DNA of 8,182 bases from an uncultured Clostridia bacterium (GTDB lineage Bacteria; Bacillota; Clostridia; Oscillospirales; Acutalibacteraceae). A program made the position numbers and the translations under genes. Of the stretch, positions 1 to 6,859 are shown in pieces (position 1 is the first letter of the stretch; every line of letters starts with the position of its first letter). A model generated the notes under the pieces. That model ran no database searches. It was not told the origin of the DNA and worked only from the letters and a program-made list of their open reading frames with translations. The stretch covers positions 1 through 8,182 of the forward strand of contig CALWKP010000282.1 of NCBI GenBank assembly GCA_944381295.1. Direction: 5' to 3'.

Positions 1-88
1 GAGGGGAGATCGGAGTTCCACTCCGATTACGGGACCCCTTACAGGGGTCCCGTAGCAGAACAGCCATATGGCTGTTCCGCCTCCCCTC
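1..88. other. Three perfect hairpins enclosed by an outer stem (structured intergenic element)
   Basis: Four perfectly paired helices fill this stretch almost without gaps. An outer stem pairs GAGGGGAG (1-8) with CTCCCCTC (81-88). Inside it are arm A, 8 bp (9-16 with 20-27, loop TCC), arm B, 10 bp (29-38 with 44-53, loop TTACA), and arm C, a 20-base perfect palindrome (58-77, centred on CATATG). The outer stem may continue to the left of the window. The structure can form on either strand, so its direction is not known. It lies just downstream of the DUF4867 gene, but no U-tract follows on the leftward strand, so a simple terminator is not the obvious reading. It could be a palindromic intergenic repeat or a structured RNA; I do not recognise a named family. 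Confidence 0.6.
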
Positions 89-119
89 CGCCTTTGCGGT
101 AACTTCCGGGAAACTCCCG
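88..119. other. Two further small hairpins beside the three-arm element
   Basis: Directly next to the three-arm structure are CCGC/GCGG (88-91 with 96-99, loop CTTT) and CGGGA/TCCCG (107-111 with 115-119, loop AAC). Base 88 is shared with the outer stem of the larger element, so the two folds compete slightly. From here to the end of the DUF4867 gene (120-175) I see no further structure and no gene. The function is unknown; these may be part of the same element. Confidence 0.4.
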
Positions 120-175
120 ATAACTCATAGGAGATAGTTTTCCAGAAATTTATTGCGCGGAGATTTTGAGCCAAA

Positions 176-835
176 TCAGCCCGGGATCGTTAACCGAATA
201 TTTTCCCCAACTAATCCCAGTGCTGCGCCGCTGTCCAGATCTGCTTGATCTTCCGGATGACAGATCAGCCACTTGTTGGTCATCAGGAGCTTTTTATCGT
301 GCTCTCCTTCCGGAAGAGGTGTATTCGTACCTTTCAGCAAACAAATCACCGCCATGAACCCGTCAGGATTAACGCTGCACGGTGCATAGTGGAGAGTTGT
401 GGGGTATACTTCAAAGACGGTGCCTTTTGGAACAAAAAAGATTTCTGCGTTTTTGGTATCGTATGTCCCGTCCACAATATCGGAGGTGATTCCCAGGATC
501 AGTACAAGGTCGGTGATAGCGTAAGTAAGTTCTGTACACAGGTGATATTCAAAAGCATTCAGAGTATCGTTTTTGCCGCTGCAGCAGCCGACCTCCATCG
601 GAAGCCCGCCGTATACCTGCATTTGAGCGAGCTTTGCGCCGGGAACGGCCTCCGCGGATGGGATAGTCGGGGTATAAAACACGCCGGATTCCGGAATCTG
701 GCAAGCTTTTTCCACTTCACATGCGACATCCGAAATGTCCAAATCATGATAGACTTTTCCATAACGGGAAAAAGCCTTGTCTTGAATGGAATAAATGGTT
801 TTTCCGGGATTGGCAGCACGAAATTTTTCTAACAT
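176..835 (-). CDS. DUF4867 family protein, cupin-like
   Basis: A 219-residue protein recognised as the DUF4867 family, whose biochemical function is not established to my knowledge. No signal peptide or membrane segment is visible, so it should be cytoplasmic. The middle holds a stretch I associate with the family: GCCSGKND (83-90) followed by LNAFEYHLCTEL (92-103). Then comes a cupin-like beta-rich part, FFVPKGTVFEVYPTTLHYAPC (133-153), with His98 and His149 as possible ligand or metal contacts. The start is the ATG at 835-833, preceded by the ribosome binding site AGAGGG (complement of 843-848) at suitable spacing and by a good promoter. It is transcribed divergently from a D-lyxose isomerase gene, which suggests (inference only) a role in sugar or sugar-phosphate metabolism. 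Confidence in the family is good, in any specific reaction low. Confidence 0.85.
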   Translation of the reverse strand: MLEKFRAANPGKTIYSIQDKAFSRYGKVYHDLDISDVACEVEKACQIPESGVFYTPTIPSAEAVPGAKLAQMQVYGGLPMEVGCCSGKNDTLNAFEYHLCTELTYAITDLVLILGITSDIVDGTYDTKNAEIFFVPKGTVFEVYPTTLHYAPCSVNPDGFMAVICLLKGTNTPLPEGEHDKKLLMTNKWLICHPEDQADLDSGAALGLVGENIRLTIPG

Positions 836-876
836 AATCGTTCCCTCTTTTTCTGTGATTTTAGAATCCTAGAAAA

Positions 877-904
877 AGTATATCATATTGTACGAAAATG
901 GCAA
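877..904 (-). promoter_or_regulatory. Sigma-A type promoter of the DUF4867 gene
   Basis: On the leftward strand a -35 TTGCCA (complement of 899-904) is followed after 16 bases by a -10 TATACT (complement of 877-882). Transcription would begin near 870, giving a leader of about 35 bases that ends in the ribosome binding site AGAGGG. Both boxes are close to consensus and correctly placed. The rest of the divergent gap, especially 948-998, is a purine-rich tract with no operator I can identify. Confidence 0.65.
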
Positions 905-1011
905 TGTGTTTGGGCGAAAGCAGAAAAATTTCCTGGCAGGCGGCGAAGGGAAAGAAAGCAGCAAAAAAAGAAAAGAGGTAGAAAAAAGACAAAAAAGTGT
1001 TGGTTTTTCCC

Positions 1012-1040
1012 TTTTCAATCCTATAAGATTTTGCTATACT
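1012..1040 (+). promoter_or_regulatory. Probable promoter of the D-lyxose isomerase gene
   Basis: The -10 box TATACT (1035-1040) is good. With 17-bp spacing the -35 box is TTTTCA (1012-1017), only a partial match. An alternative is TTGGTT (1000-1005) with TATAAG (1022-1027) and 16-bp spacing. Either start lies 40-60 bases before the ATG. The weak -35 box suggests an activator may help, but I see no clear operator or catabolite-repression site. Confidence 0.45.
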
Positions 1041-1088
1041 GGACAAAGAGTGGGAAATCCATTTTAAGAAGGGAAAAGAGGAAAAGCA

Positions 1089-1769
1089 ATGAAACGTTCT
1101 GAGATTAACCGTGCAATCAAAGATATGGAAAAAATGGCAAAAGAACATGGATTTGAGATTCCGCCGTTTTGCAGGTGGACTCCGGAAGAATGGAAAGAAA
1201 AGGGCCATGAATATGATGAGATCCGGGACAATATGCTCGGATGGGATGTTACGGATTATGGCCAGGGGGATTTCGAGAAAATTGGATTTGTCTTGATTAC
1301 CATCCGCAACGGAAATATCAAGATGGAAAAATATAAGAAACCCTATGCAGAAAAGTTGATTATGCTGTATGAGGGTCAGTATTCGCCGATGCATTTCCAT
1401 TGGAGCAAAATGGAAGATATTATCAACCGTGGCGGCGGGAATGTGTTGATTCGCGTTTACAATTCCAACCCGGATGGCTCGTTTGCAGATACTGATGTCA
1501 AGATCCTTTCGGATGGCAGGGAATACTATGTGCCGGCGGGGACACAGGTGAAACTGACTCCTGGCGAAAGCATTACGATCTATCAGGGGCTGTATCATGA
1601 TTTTGAAACGGAATCAGGCACTGGGGATATTCTTCTGGGTGAAGTATCGATGTGTAACGACGATAATGTAGACAACCGTTTTTATAAAGATGTGGGCCGC
1701 TTCCCGGCAATCGAAGAGGACGAAGCGCCTTATCGTTATCTGTGTACAGAATATCCGAAAGCGGAATAA
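1089..1769 (+). CDS. D-lyxose/D-mannose ketol-isomerase (cupin)
   Basis: A 226-residue protein recognised as the D-lyxose isomerase family, in which the characterised members interconvert D-lyxose with D-xylulose and often D-mannose with D-fructose, using a divalent metal such as manganese. The cupin metal site is visible: His102 and His104 in MHFHW, Glu109 in KMED, and His170 in LYHDF. The length fits the family, and no export signal is present, so it is a cytoplasmic enzyme. The ATG is preceded by GAGG (1078-1081) with a 7-base spacer. It is a single-gene unit closed by its own terminator and faces away from the DUF4867 gene. No pentose transporter or kinase lies in the window, so the pathway is not shown; which sugar it prefers cannot be read from the sequence. 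Confidence 0.88.
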   Translation: MKRSEINRAIKDMEKMAKEHGFEIPPFCRWTPEEWKEKGHEYDEIRDNMLGWDVTDYGQGDFEKIGFVLITIRNGNIKMEKYKKPYAEKLIMLYEGQYSPMHFHWSKMEDIINRGGGNVLIRVYNSNPDGSFADTDVKILSDGREYYVPAGTQVKLTPGESITIYQGLYHDFETESGTGDILLGEVSMCNDDNVDNRFYKDVGRFPAIEEDEAPYRYLCTEYPKAE

Positions 1770-1795
1770 GAAAGAATTGATACCGATCGATACAG

Positions 1796-1826
1796 ACGCC
1801 CCTGCTCCGTGAGCGGGGGCGTTTTT
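1796..1826 (+). terminator. Rho-independent terminator after the isomerase gene
   Basis: The arms 1796-1807 and 1811-1822 form a 12-bp stem with one G-U pair and the loop CGT, followed by a run of five T (1822-1826). It is a strong intrinsic terminator 26 bases after the isomerase stop codon. It ends only 17 bases before the start codon of the activase gene, which leaves no space for a promoter between them. Confidence 0.9.
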
Positions 1827-1843
1827 CAGGCGAGGAGAGAAAG

Positions 1844-2536
1844 ATGAAGATTGCAGGCCTTCAAAAATTGACGTTGTTGGATTATCCCGGGAAAACAGCA
1901 TGTACGGTGTTTACGGCAGGGTGTAATTTTCGATGTCCATTTTGTCAAAATGCGGACTTAGTGCTTCCGGGATCCGCGGCGGGAGAGATAAAAAGCGAGG
2001 ACCTCGTATCGTTTTGGAAAAAGCGAGCGGGATTATTGGACGGGGTTTGCTTTACGGGGGGAGAACCGCTGCTGCATCCGGAAATAGAGGGATTGATGGA
2101 GCGGGCCAAGGAGTTGGGATATCTGGTGAAACTGGATACAAACGGGAGCAGTCCGGAGATCCTGGAAAAGCTCATGAGGAAAGGGCTCTTGGATTATGTG
2201 GCAATGGACATCAAAAATTGCGTGGAAAAATACCCCGAGACGATCGGGGTACCCCAATATGATGTGGGGCCGGTGAAAGAAAGCGCGTCGATGCTGTTGG
2301 AGGGGAAACTTCCTTACGAGTTCCGGACGACGGTTGTGAAGGAATTCCACAACCGGGAGGATTTTGAAAAAATCGGGGAATGGCTGTGCGGAGCGCAGCA
2401 GTATTTTCTGCAAGGGTTTGTAGATTCTGGAAATTTGATCCAAAAAGGACTTCATGCGTGTACGAGGGAGGAAATGGAAGAATTCCGGAGCGCGGCGAAG
2501 AAAAGGATCCCTTGCACCGAATTACGTGGAGTATAA
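1844..2536 (+). CDS. nrdG: Anaerobic ribonucleoside-triphosphate reductase activating protein (radical SAM)
   Basis: A 230-residue radical-SAM activase. It would use a [4Fe-4S] cluster and S-adenosylmethionine to generate the glycyl radical on the class III reductase encoded just downstream. The cluster motif CxxxCxxC is Cys27, Cys31 and Cys34 (GCNFRCPFC), the SAM-binding GGE motif is TGGEP (71-75), and KLDTNG (96-101) is a typical strand of the barrel. The opening (GLQKLTLLDYPGK) and the length match the longer NrdG-type subfamily rather than the shorter E. coli NrdG. A role as a pyruvate formate-lyase-type activase for another partner cannot be excluded, but position before nrdD argues for the reductase. 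The ATG has AGGAG (1833-1837) 6 bases upstream. It follows a strong terminator closely with no promoter found, so its transcription is unexplained. Its stop codon lies inside the first NrdR box of the next gene. Confidence 0.88.
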   Translation: MKIAGLQKLTLLDYPGKTACTVFTAGCNFRCPFCQNADLVLPGSAAGEIKSEDLVSFWKKRAGLLDGVCFTGGEPLLHPEIEGLMERAKELGYLVKLDTNGSSPEILEKLMRKGLLDYVAMDIKNCVEKYPETIGVPQYDVGPVKESASMLLEGKLPYEFRTTVVKEFHNREDFEKIGEWLCGAQQYFLQGFVDSGNLIQKGLHACTREEMEEFRSAAKKRIPCTELRGV

Positions 2537-2578
2537 TATATAGTGTGTTAATAAATTAGCAAATACAATATATTGATA
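2531..2578 (+). promoter_or_regulatory. Tandem NrdR boxes upstream of the first nrdD
   Basis: Two 16-bp sites match the published NrdR box acaCwAtATaTwGtgt. The first (2531-2546, GTATAATATATAGTGT) agrees at 13 of 16 positions; the second (2563-2578, ATACAATATATTGATA) agrees at 12 of 16 and has an intact core. They are separated by 16 bp, with starts 32 bp apart, about three helical turns on the same DNA face, which is the known arrangement for NrdR. The second box contains the -35 element, so bound NrdR should block polymerase. The first overlaps the nrdG stop codon. The nrdR gene is not in the window. Confidence 0.8.
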
Positions 2579-2601
2579 TTTTGGATTGGCTGTGCTATAA
2601 T
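2573..2601 (+). promoter_or_regulatory. Promoter of the first nrdD
   Basis: A -35 TTGATA (2573-2578), a 17-bp spacer and a consensus -10 TATAAT (2596-2601) with an extended TGC in front. Transcription should start near 2608. The leader holds a small hairpin (GCAAAT 2613-2618 with ATTTGC 2630-2635). Thus nrdD can be transcribed apart from nrdG, under the overlapping NrdR box. Confidence 0.8.
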
Positions 2602-2672
2602 CATAATTGCTGGCAAATTTTATGAGAGGATTTGCTCGGAAATAGATCAGCCTTTGGGGCGGGAACGGAGAG

Positions 2673-5054
2673 ATGATGGGAATGTATCAGGTCGTCAAGA
2701 GAGATGGCGCTACCGCTGAATTCCAGTTGGGGAAAATCAGTGCAGCGATCACGAAAGCATTTGAAGCACAGGAAAAACAGTATCATCCGAGTGTGATCGA
2801 TATGCTGGCGTTGAAGGTCACAGCGGATTTTGAGCCGAAAGTAAAAAATGAGCTGATCGCGGTGGAAGATATCCAGGACAGTGTGGAATCCGTACTGAGC
2901 CAGGCTGGGTATGGCGATGTCGCGAAAGCTTATATCTTGTACCGGAAACAGAGGGAAAAGATCCGGAATATGAAGTCTACGATTCTGGATTATAAAGAGA
3001 TCGTTGACAGTTATGTAAAAGTGACCGACTGGCGTGTGAAGGAAAATTCTACCGTGACCTATTCTGTGGGCGGATTGATTTTATCGAACAGCGGGGCGAT
3101 CACAGCAAATTATTGGTTATCGGAGATCTATGACGAAGAGATTGCCAACGCACACAGGAATGCAGATATTCATTTGCATGACTTGTCGATGCTCACAGGA
3201 TATTGTGCTGGCTGGTCACTGAAGCAGTTGATCCAGGAAGGGCTTGGCGGAGTACCTGGAAAGATCACATCGTCTCCAGCCAGACATCTGGCGTCGCTGT
3301 GCAACCAGATGGTCAATTTCCTGGGGATCATGCAGAATGAGTGGGCAGGAGCGCAGGCGTTTTCCTCCTTCGATACCTATCTCGCACCGTTTGTGAAGGT
3401 GGACAACTTGTCCTATTATGAGGTGAAAAAGTGTATTGAATCCTTTATCTATGGGGTAAATACGCCAAGCAGATGGGGAACTCAGGCGCCGTTTTCGAAT
3501 ATCACGCTGGACTGGACGGTTCCCAATGATCTCGCGGAGATGAATGCGATCGTCGGCGGGAAGGAAATGGATTTCAAATATAAAGACTGCAAGGCCGAAA
3601 TGGATATGATCAACCGCGCGTTCATTGAAATCATGATCGAAGGCGATGCGAACGGCCGCGGGTTCCAGTATCCGATCCCGACCTATTCGATCACAAGGAA
3701 TTTTGACTGGTCTGAGACCGAGAACAACAAACTGCTGTTTGAAATGACGGCAAAATATGGCACGCCATATTTCTCCAATTACATCAACAGCGATATGGAA
3801 CCGAGCGATGTGCGCAGCATGTGCTGCCGGCTGCGTCTGGATCTGCGCGAGCTGCGGAAAAAGTCAGGCGGATTCTTTGGCAGCGGGGAAAGCACCGGGT
3901 CTGTGGGCGTGGTTACGATCAACCTGCCGAGGATCGCATACCTTTCTGCGGACGAAAAAGAATTTTATCATCGGTTAGACAGGATGATGGATATTTCTGC
4001 GCGTTCGCTGAAAATCAAGCGTACTGTCATCACAAAGCTTCTGAACGAGGGATTGTATCCTTATACCAGACGATATCTGGGTTCTTTTGATAACCATTTC
4101 TCGACGATCGGGCTGGTAGGGATGAATGAAGCCGGGCTGAACGCAAAGTGGTTGGGCGGAGATATGACGGACGCCAGGACGCAGCAGTTCGCAAAGGATG
4201 TGCTGAATCATATGCGGGAACGGCTGTCGGATTATCAGGAACAGTATGGTGATCTGTATAATCTGGAAGCAACACCGGCGGAATCGACGGCGTACCGCTT
4301 GGCGAAGCATGATGTGGCCAGGTATCCGGACATCAAAACGGCGAGCGAAGCCGGCGGGACACCGTATTATACGAACAGTTCGCACCTGCCGGTAGGATAC
4401 ACAGAAGATATTTTTGAAGCGCTGGATATCCAGGATGAATTGCAGACGTTGTACACCTCAGGGACAGTATTCCATGCGTTCCTGGGCGAAAAACTCCCGG
4501 ATTGGAAGGCAGCAGCGACACTGGTGCGGAAGATCGCAGAAAATTACAGTCTCCCCTATTACACGCTGTCGCCGACCTATTCGATTTGCAAAGACCACGG
4601 TTACTTGTCCGGGGAACAGTACACCTGCCCGTATTGCGGCGGCACGACGGAAGTATACAGCCGGATCACGGGATATTACCGTCCGGTGCAGAACTGGAAT
4701 GATGGGAAATCCCAGGAATTTAAAGAACGCAAGGTCTATGATATTGCCAATTCCCGCCTGAAAAGGGAAAAGATCCGGGAAAAGGCGGCGCGTCAGCCGG
4801 AAACTGCCTGCGGAGACGCGGAGAAAAGGATTTTGCTGTTCACAACAAAAACCTGTCCGAACTGTAAAGTAGCAGATCGTTTGTTGCAGCAGGCAGCCGT
4901 CCCCTATGAGAAAATCGACGCGGAAGAAAACGCAGACCTGGCCAATGCGTATCAGATCCGTCAGGCGCCGTCTCTGGTGGTTATCGAGGGGGATTCCGTA
5001 CAGATGTACAGCAATGCTTCCAATATCAGAAGTTATGTGGAGCATCTTTCGTGA
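2673..5054 (+). CDS. nrdD: Class III (anaerobic) ribonucleoside-triphosphate reductase with fused C-terminal glutaredoxin-like domain
   Basis: A 793-residue glycyl-radical enzyme that reduces ribonucleoside triphosphates to dNTPs without oxygen. Domains in order: an ATP-cone (about 5-97) for allosteric control; the ten-stranded barrel with Cys178 (GYCAG), the finger loop RSMCCRLRLD (381-390), where Cys385 is the likely thiyl residue, and GVVTINLPRIAY (412-423); a zinc site with Cys639, His642, Cys652 and Cys655; and the glycyl loop RITGYYRP (664-671), radical at Gly667. After a linker comes a thioredoxin-fold domain (about 719-793) with CPNC (728-731) and a cis-proline in QAPSL. Known formate-using enzymes lack this domain; the sequence resembles the redoxin-dependent branch, so the tail probably supplies reducing equivalents (inference). 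The start is uncertain among ATG codons at 2673, 2676 and 2682; GGAG (2667-2670) suits 2676 best, and MYQVVKRDG is a typical opening. Confidence 0.93.
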   Translation: MMGMYQVVKRDGATAEFQLGKISAAITKAFEAQEKQYHPSVIDMLALKVTADFEPKVKNELIAVEDIQDSVESVLSQAGYGDVAKAYILYRKQREKIRNMKSTILDYKEIVDSYVKVTDWRVKENSTVTYSVGGLILSNSGAITANYWLSEIYDEEIANAHRNADIHLHDLSMLTGYCAGWSLKQLIQEGLGGVPGKITSSPARHLASLCNQMVNFLGIMQNEWAGAQAFSSFDTYLAPFVKVDNLSYYEVKKCIESFIYGVNTPSRWGTQAPFSNITLDWTVPNDLAEMNAIVGGKEMDFKYKDCKAEMDMINRAFIEIMIEGDANGRGFQYPIPTYSITRNFDWSETENNKLLFEMTAKYGTPYFSNYINSDMEPSDVRSMCCRLRLDLRELRKKSGGFFGSGESTGSVGVVTINLPRIAYLSADEKEFYHRLDRMMDISARSLKIKRTVITKLLNEGLYPYTRRYLGSFDNHFSTIGLVGMNEAGLNAKWLGGDMTDARTQQFAKDVLNHMRERLSDYQEQYGDLYNLEATPAESTAYRLAKHDVARYPDIKTASEAGGTPYYTNSSHLPVGYTEDIFEALDIQDELQTLYTSGTVFHAFLGEKLPDWKAAATLVRKIAENYSLPYYTLSPTYSICKDHGYLSGEQYTCPYCGGTTEVYSRITGYYRPVQNWNDGKSQEFKERKVYDIANSRLKREKIREKAARQPETACGDAEKRILLFTTKTCPNCKVADRLLQQAAVPYEKIDAEENADLANAYQIRQAPSLVVIEGDSVQMYSNASNIRSYVEHLS

Positions 5055-5148
5055 GAAAAAGAATGGCGGGAAACGGATTCGGTGATGCTTGTTGAGAGAA
5101 GGCTCCGGAACGCCGCAGGCCGCCGGTCAAGATGATGATGCGGAAAAC

Positions 5149-5196
5149 GGGCCGCCTGGACTCCTCGGAAAGAGGAAGTCCAGGCGGCCCCATTTT
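5149..5196 (+). terminator. Long bidirectional terminator between nrdD and the ABC-F gene
   Basis: A perfect 14-bp stem (5149-5162 with 5177-5190) continues through a single-base bulge into CCTC/GAGG with the loop GGAAA. TTTT follows on the rightward strand (5193-5196), and on the leftward strand GTTTT follows the other arm. It can therefore end both nrdD and leftward transcripts from the ABC-F gene. The flanking DNA (5055-5148 and 5197-5355) contains no gene I can support; near 5303-5314 there is only a short CGGAA/TTCCG repeat with a T-run on the leftward strand, a weak second terminator candidate for the ABC-F gene. Confidence 0.8.
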
Positions 5197-5355
5197 GTCA
5201 AATAGGGATGCGGCGGTCCCGAAATTGCAGATGACATTCCAGAACAACACCTCATGTCCGGTTTACTGGTCATAGGTTAGCCTTTTTGAAAAAATGAGCG
5301 GAACCTTCCGGGGCGATCCGGTTTCAGGCCAGAGTGTCCGGGTGTTTCTGGAAGA

Positions 5356-6843
5356 TTATAGTTGGATCACCTTTGTCGCAATATTCTCGGAAAATGCCCG
5401 GTCATGCTCAACGAACAGGATCGTTGGCCGATGATCCAGCAGTAGATTCTCCAACTGCATCCGGGAAATGACATCGACAAAGTTCAAGGGTTCGTCCCAA
5501 ATGAGCAGATGGGATTTCTCGCACAGGCTTTTTGCCAGGAGCACCTTTTTCTTTTGCCCGCCGCTGAAATCCCCGATATCCTTTTCAAATTGTACCCTTT
5601 CAAAATCGAGTTTCCGCAAAATCGCTTTGAAAAGGCTCTCGTCGATCCCGTTGTCTTTGGCAAAGTCGGAAAGATTTCCCTGAAGAAAAGAGGTGTCTTG
5701 GGAAACATACGAAATCTTCAGGGACGAACCTTTTCGGAGGATGCCCGTGTAGGGGATATCTTCCCCGCAAATCAGTTTGAGGATGCTGGACTTTCCTGAG
5801 CCGTTTTTCCCGGACAAGGAGATCCTATCGCCTTTTTCGATTGTAAAAGATACCTTTTCGCAAATAACACGATCTCCGTAATGAATGCTTATGTTTTCAA
5901 GTGCAACAAGAACAGACGTGTGATAGCTTAGTTGGGAGATTTTTAGTTGCTCGGAAGTTTCCAGATTCTTCAGCAGCTTTGATTTCTCCGTTATGGCAGC
6001 TTCCTGACGCTGCTGGATGACTTTGGAACGCTTCATAGCTTTTTTGGATTTTGCACCCTCTATCGCGCGACGGCCCAGGCTTTTTTCTACTTTTGAGGGG
6101 TCAAACCCAATTTTCCGGCTTTCCGCTTTGTCGGCCCAGGCCGCTTTTTCCCTGGCGGTCTTTTCCAGCCGCTTGATCTCCTTTTGGAGCTTTTCATTTT
6201 CCGCAAGCTCAAACTGGTCCTGGCGCTGCTTGTTGATGAGCCAGGAAGAAAAGTTGCCCCGTTCAATTTCAATATTGCATTTATTAATCGATAAAATATG
6301 ATCGATACATTTATCCAAAAAATACCTGTCGTGAGAAACCAGGATAAAACCGGATTTCTTTTTCAGGTAATCACCGACAGTTTCTCTTCCCAGAAGATCG
6401 AGATGATTCGTAGGTTCGTCAATCAGAAGAAAGCTGTTTTCTTTCAGAAACAGTGCGGCAAGCAACACTTTGGTTTGCTCTCCGTTAGAAAGTGTGTCAA
6501 ACGGGCGATACAGCACGTCTTCCGGAACCTGTAAAAGATGCAGTTCTCTTACGAATTCCCAATCTTGATGTTCCGAGCTGATGGTACGAATGATATCAAT
6601 GGTGTTATCTGTCGGTTCTGGAACTTCAAATGGGAAATATTCAAAATCAACAGAAGCGGAGATACAGCCGTTATACTCATATTTTCCCAGTAAAAGGTTG
6701 AGAAACGTGGTTTTTCCCCGGCCGTTTCTACCGGTAAATCCTAATTTCCAGTTGGTGTCAATTTGGAAATTGACGTCTTCAAAGATGTTGTCAAAACTGC
6801 CTGGATAGCCAAAAGTCAAATGGCTGACATGAATTAATGACAA
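5356..6843 (-). CDS. Lsa-type ABC-F ribosomal protection protein
   Basis: A 495-residue soluble protein with two ATP-binding cassettes and no membrane segments, so not a transporter. ABC-F proteins of the Lsa/Vga/CplR type bind the ribosomal E site and dislodge antibiotics from the peptidyl transferase centre, giving resistance to lincosamides, streptogramin A and pleuromutilins. Cassette 1: Walker A GRNGRGKTT (38-46), signature LSNGEQ (118-123), Walker B LLIDEPTNHLD (139-149). A charged coiled-coil linker (about 205-305) carries the antibiotic-resistance loop. Cassette 2: GKNGSGKSS (345-353), FSGGQ (426-430), LLIWDEPLNFVD (446-457), the last typical of resistance ABC-Fs. The start is the TTG at 6843-6841, 8 bases after a perfect AGGAGG; the resulting N-terminus MSLIHVSHLTFGYPG fits the family. 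The same frame stays open upstream, with an ATG at 6936 that would add 31 residues, but this would run through the terminator. The gene looks more AT-rich than its neighbours, so transfer is possible. The exact drug range is unknown. Confidence 0.9.
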   Translation of the reverse strand: MSLIHVSHLTFGYPGSFDNIFEDVNFQIDTNWKLGFTGRNGRGKTTFLNLLLGKYEYNGCISASVDFEYFPFEVPEPTDNTIDIIRTISSEHQDWEFVRELHLLQVPEDVLYRPFDTLSNGEQTKVLLAALFLKENSFLLIDEPTNHLDLLGRETVGDYLKKKSGFILVSHDRYFLDKCIDHILSINKCNIEIERGNFSSWLINKQRQDQFELAENEKLQKEIKRLEKTAREKAAWADKAESRKIGFDPSKVEKSLGRRAIEGAKSKKAMKRSKVIQQRQEAAITEKSKLLKNLETSEQLKISQLSYHTSVLVALENISIHYGDRVICEKVSFTIEKGDRISLSGKNGSGKSSILKLICGEDIPYTGILRKGSSLKISYVSQDTSFLQGNLSDFAKDNGIDESLFKAILRKLDFERVQFEKDIGDFSGGQKKKVLLAKSLCEKSHLLIWDEPLNFVDVISRMQLENLLLDHRPTILFVEHDRAFSENIATKVIQL

Positions 6844-6857
6844 TGTTTTGTCCTCCT
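6844..6857 (-). promoter_or_regulatory. Ribosome binding site of the ABC-F gene with possible sequestering partner
   Basis: AGGAGG (complement of 6852-6857) lies 8 bases before the TTG start and decides that start. The RNA here, from the middle of the ribosome binding site to just before the start codon (complement of 6844-6854), can pair over 11 bp, one a G-U, with the complement of 6904-6914, on the far side of the terminator hairpin. That would hide half the ribosome binding site. Pairing is read from sequence; its use in the cell is inference. Confidence 0.6.
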
Positions 6858-6859
6858 GT

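Noticed and set aside
1..88. tRNA gene or integron attC site as explanation of the folded element
   Set aside because: Arms are too long and perfectly paired for a tRNA, with no T-loop or anticodon pattern; attC sites form one imperfect hairpin and there is no integron context.
245..832. A long open frame opposite the DUF4867 gene
   Set aside because: It is fully antisense to a gene with a recognised family, promoter and ribosome binding site; its translation has no recognisable domain.
905..925. A possible catabolite-repression (cre) site in the divergent region
   Set aside because: The TTTGGGCGAAAGCA stretch matches the cre consensus only partly, lacking the key A residues before CG.
861..1598. 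A 245-codon leftward frame across the divergent region and the isomerase gene
   Set aside because: Mostly antisense to the isomerase gene; its product is a low-complexity Phe/Ser-rich chain and it has no ribosome binding site.
2622..2645. A 7-codon upstream frame (MRGFARK) in the first nrdD leader
   Set aside because: It has no ribosome binding site and starts about 14 bases from the predicted transcription start; no terminator follows that it could control.
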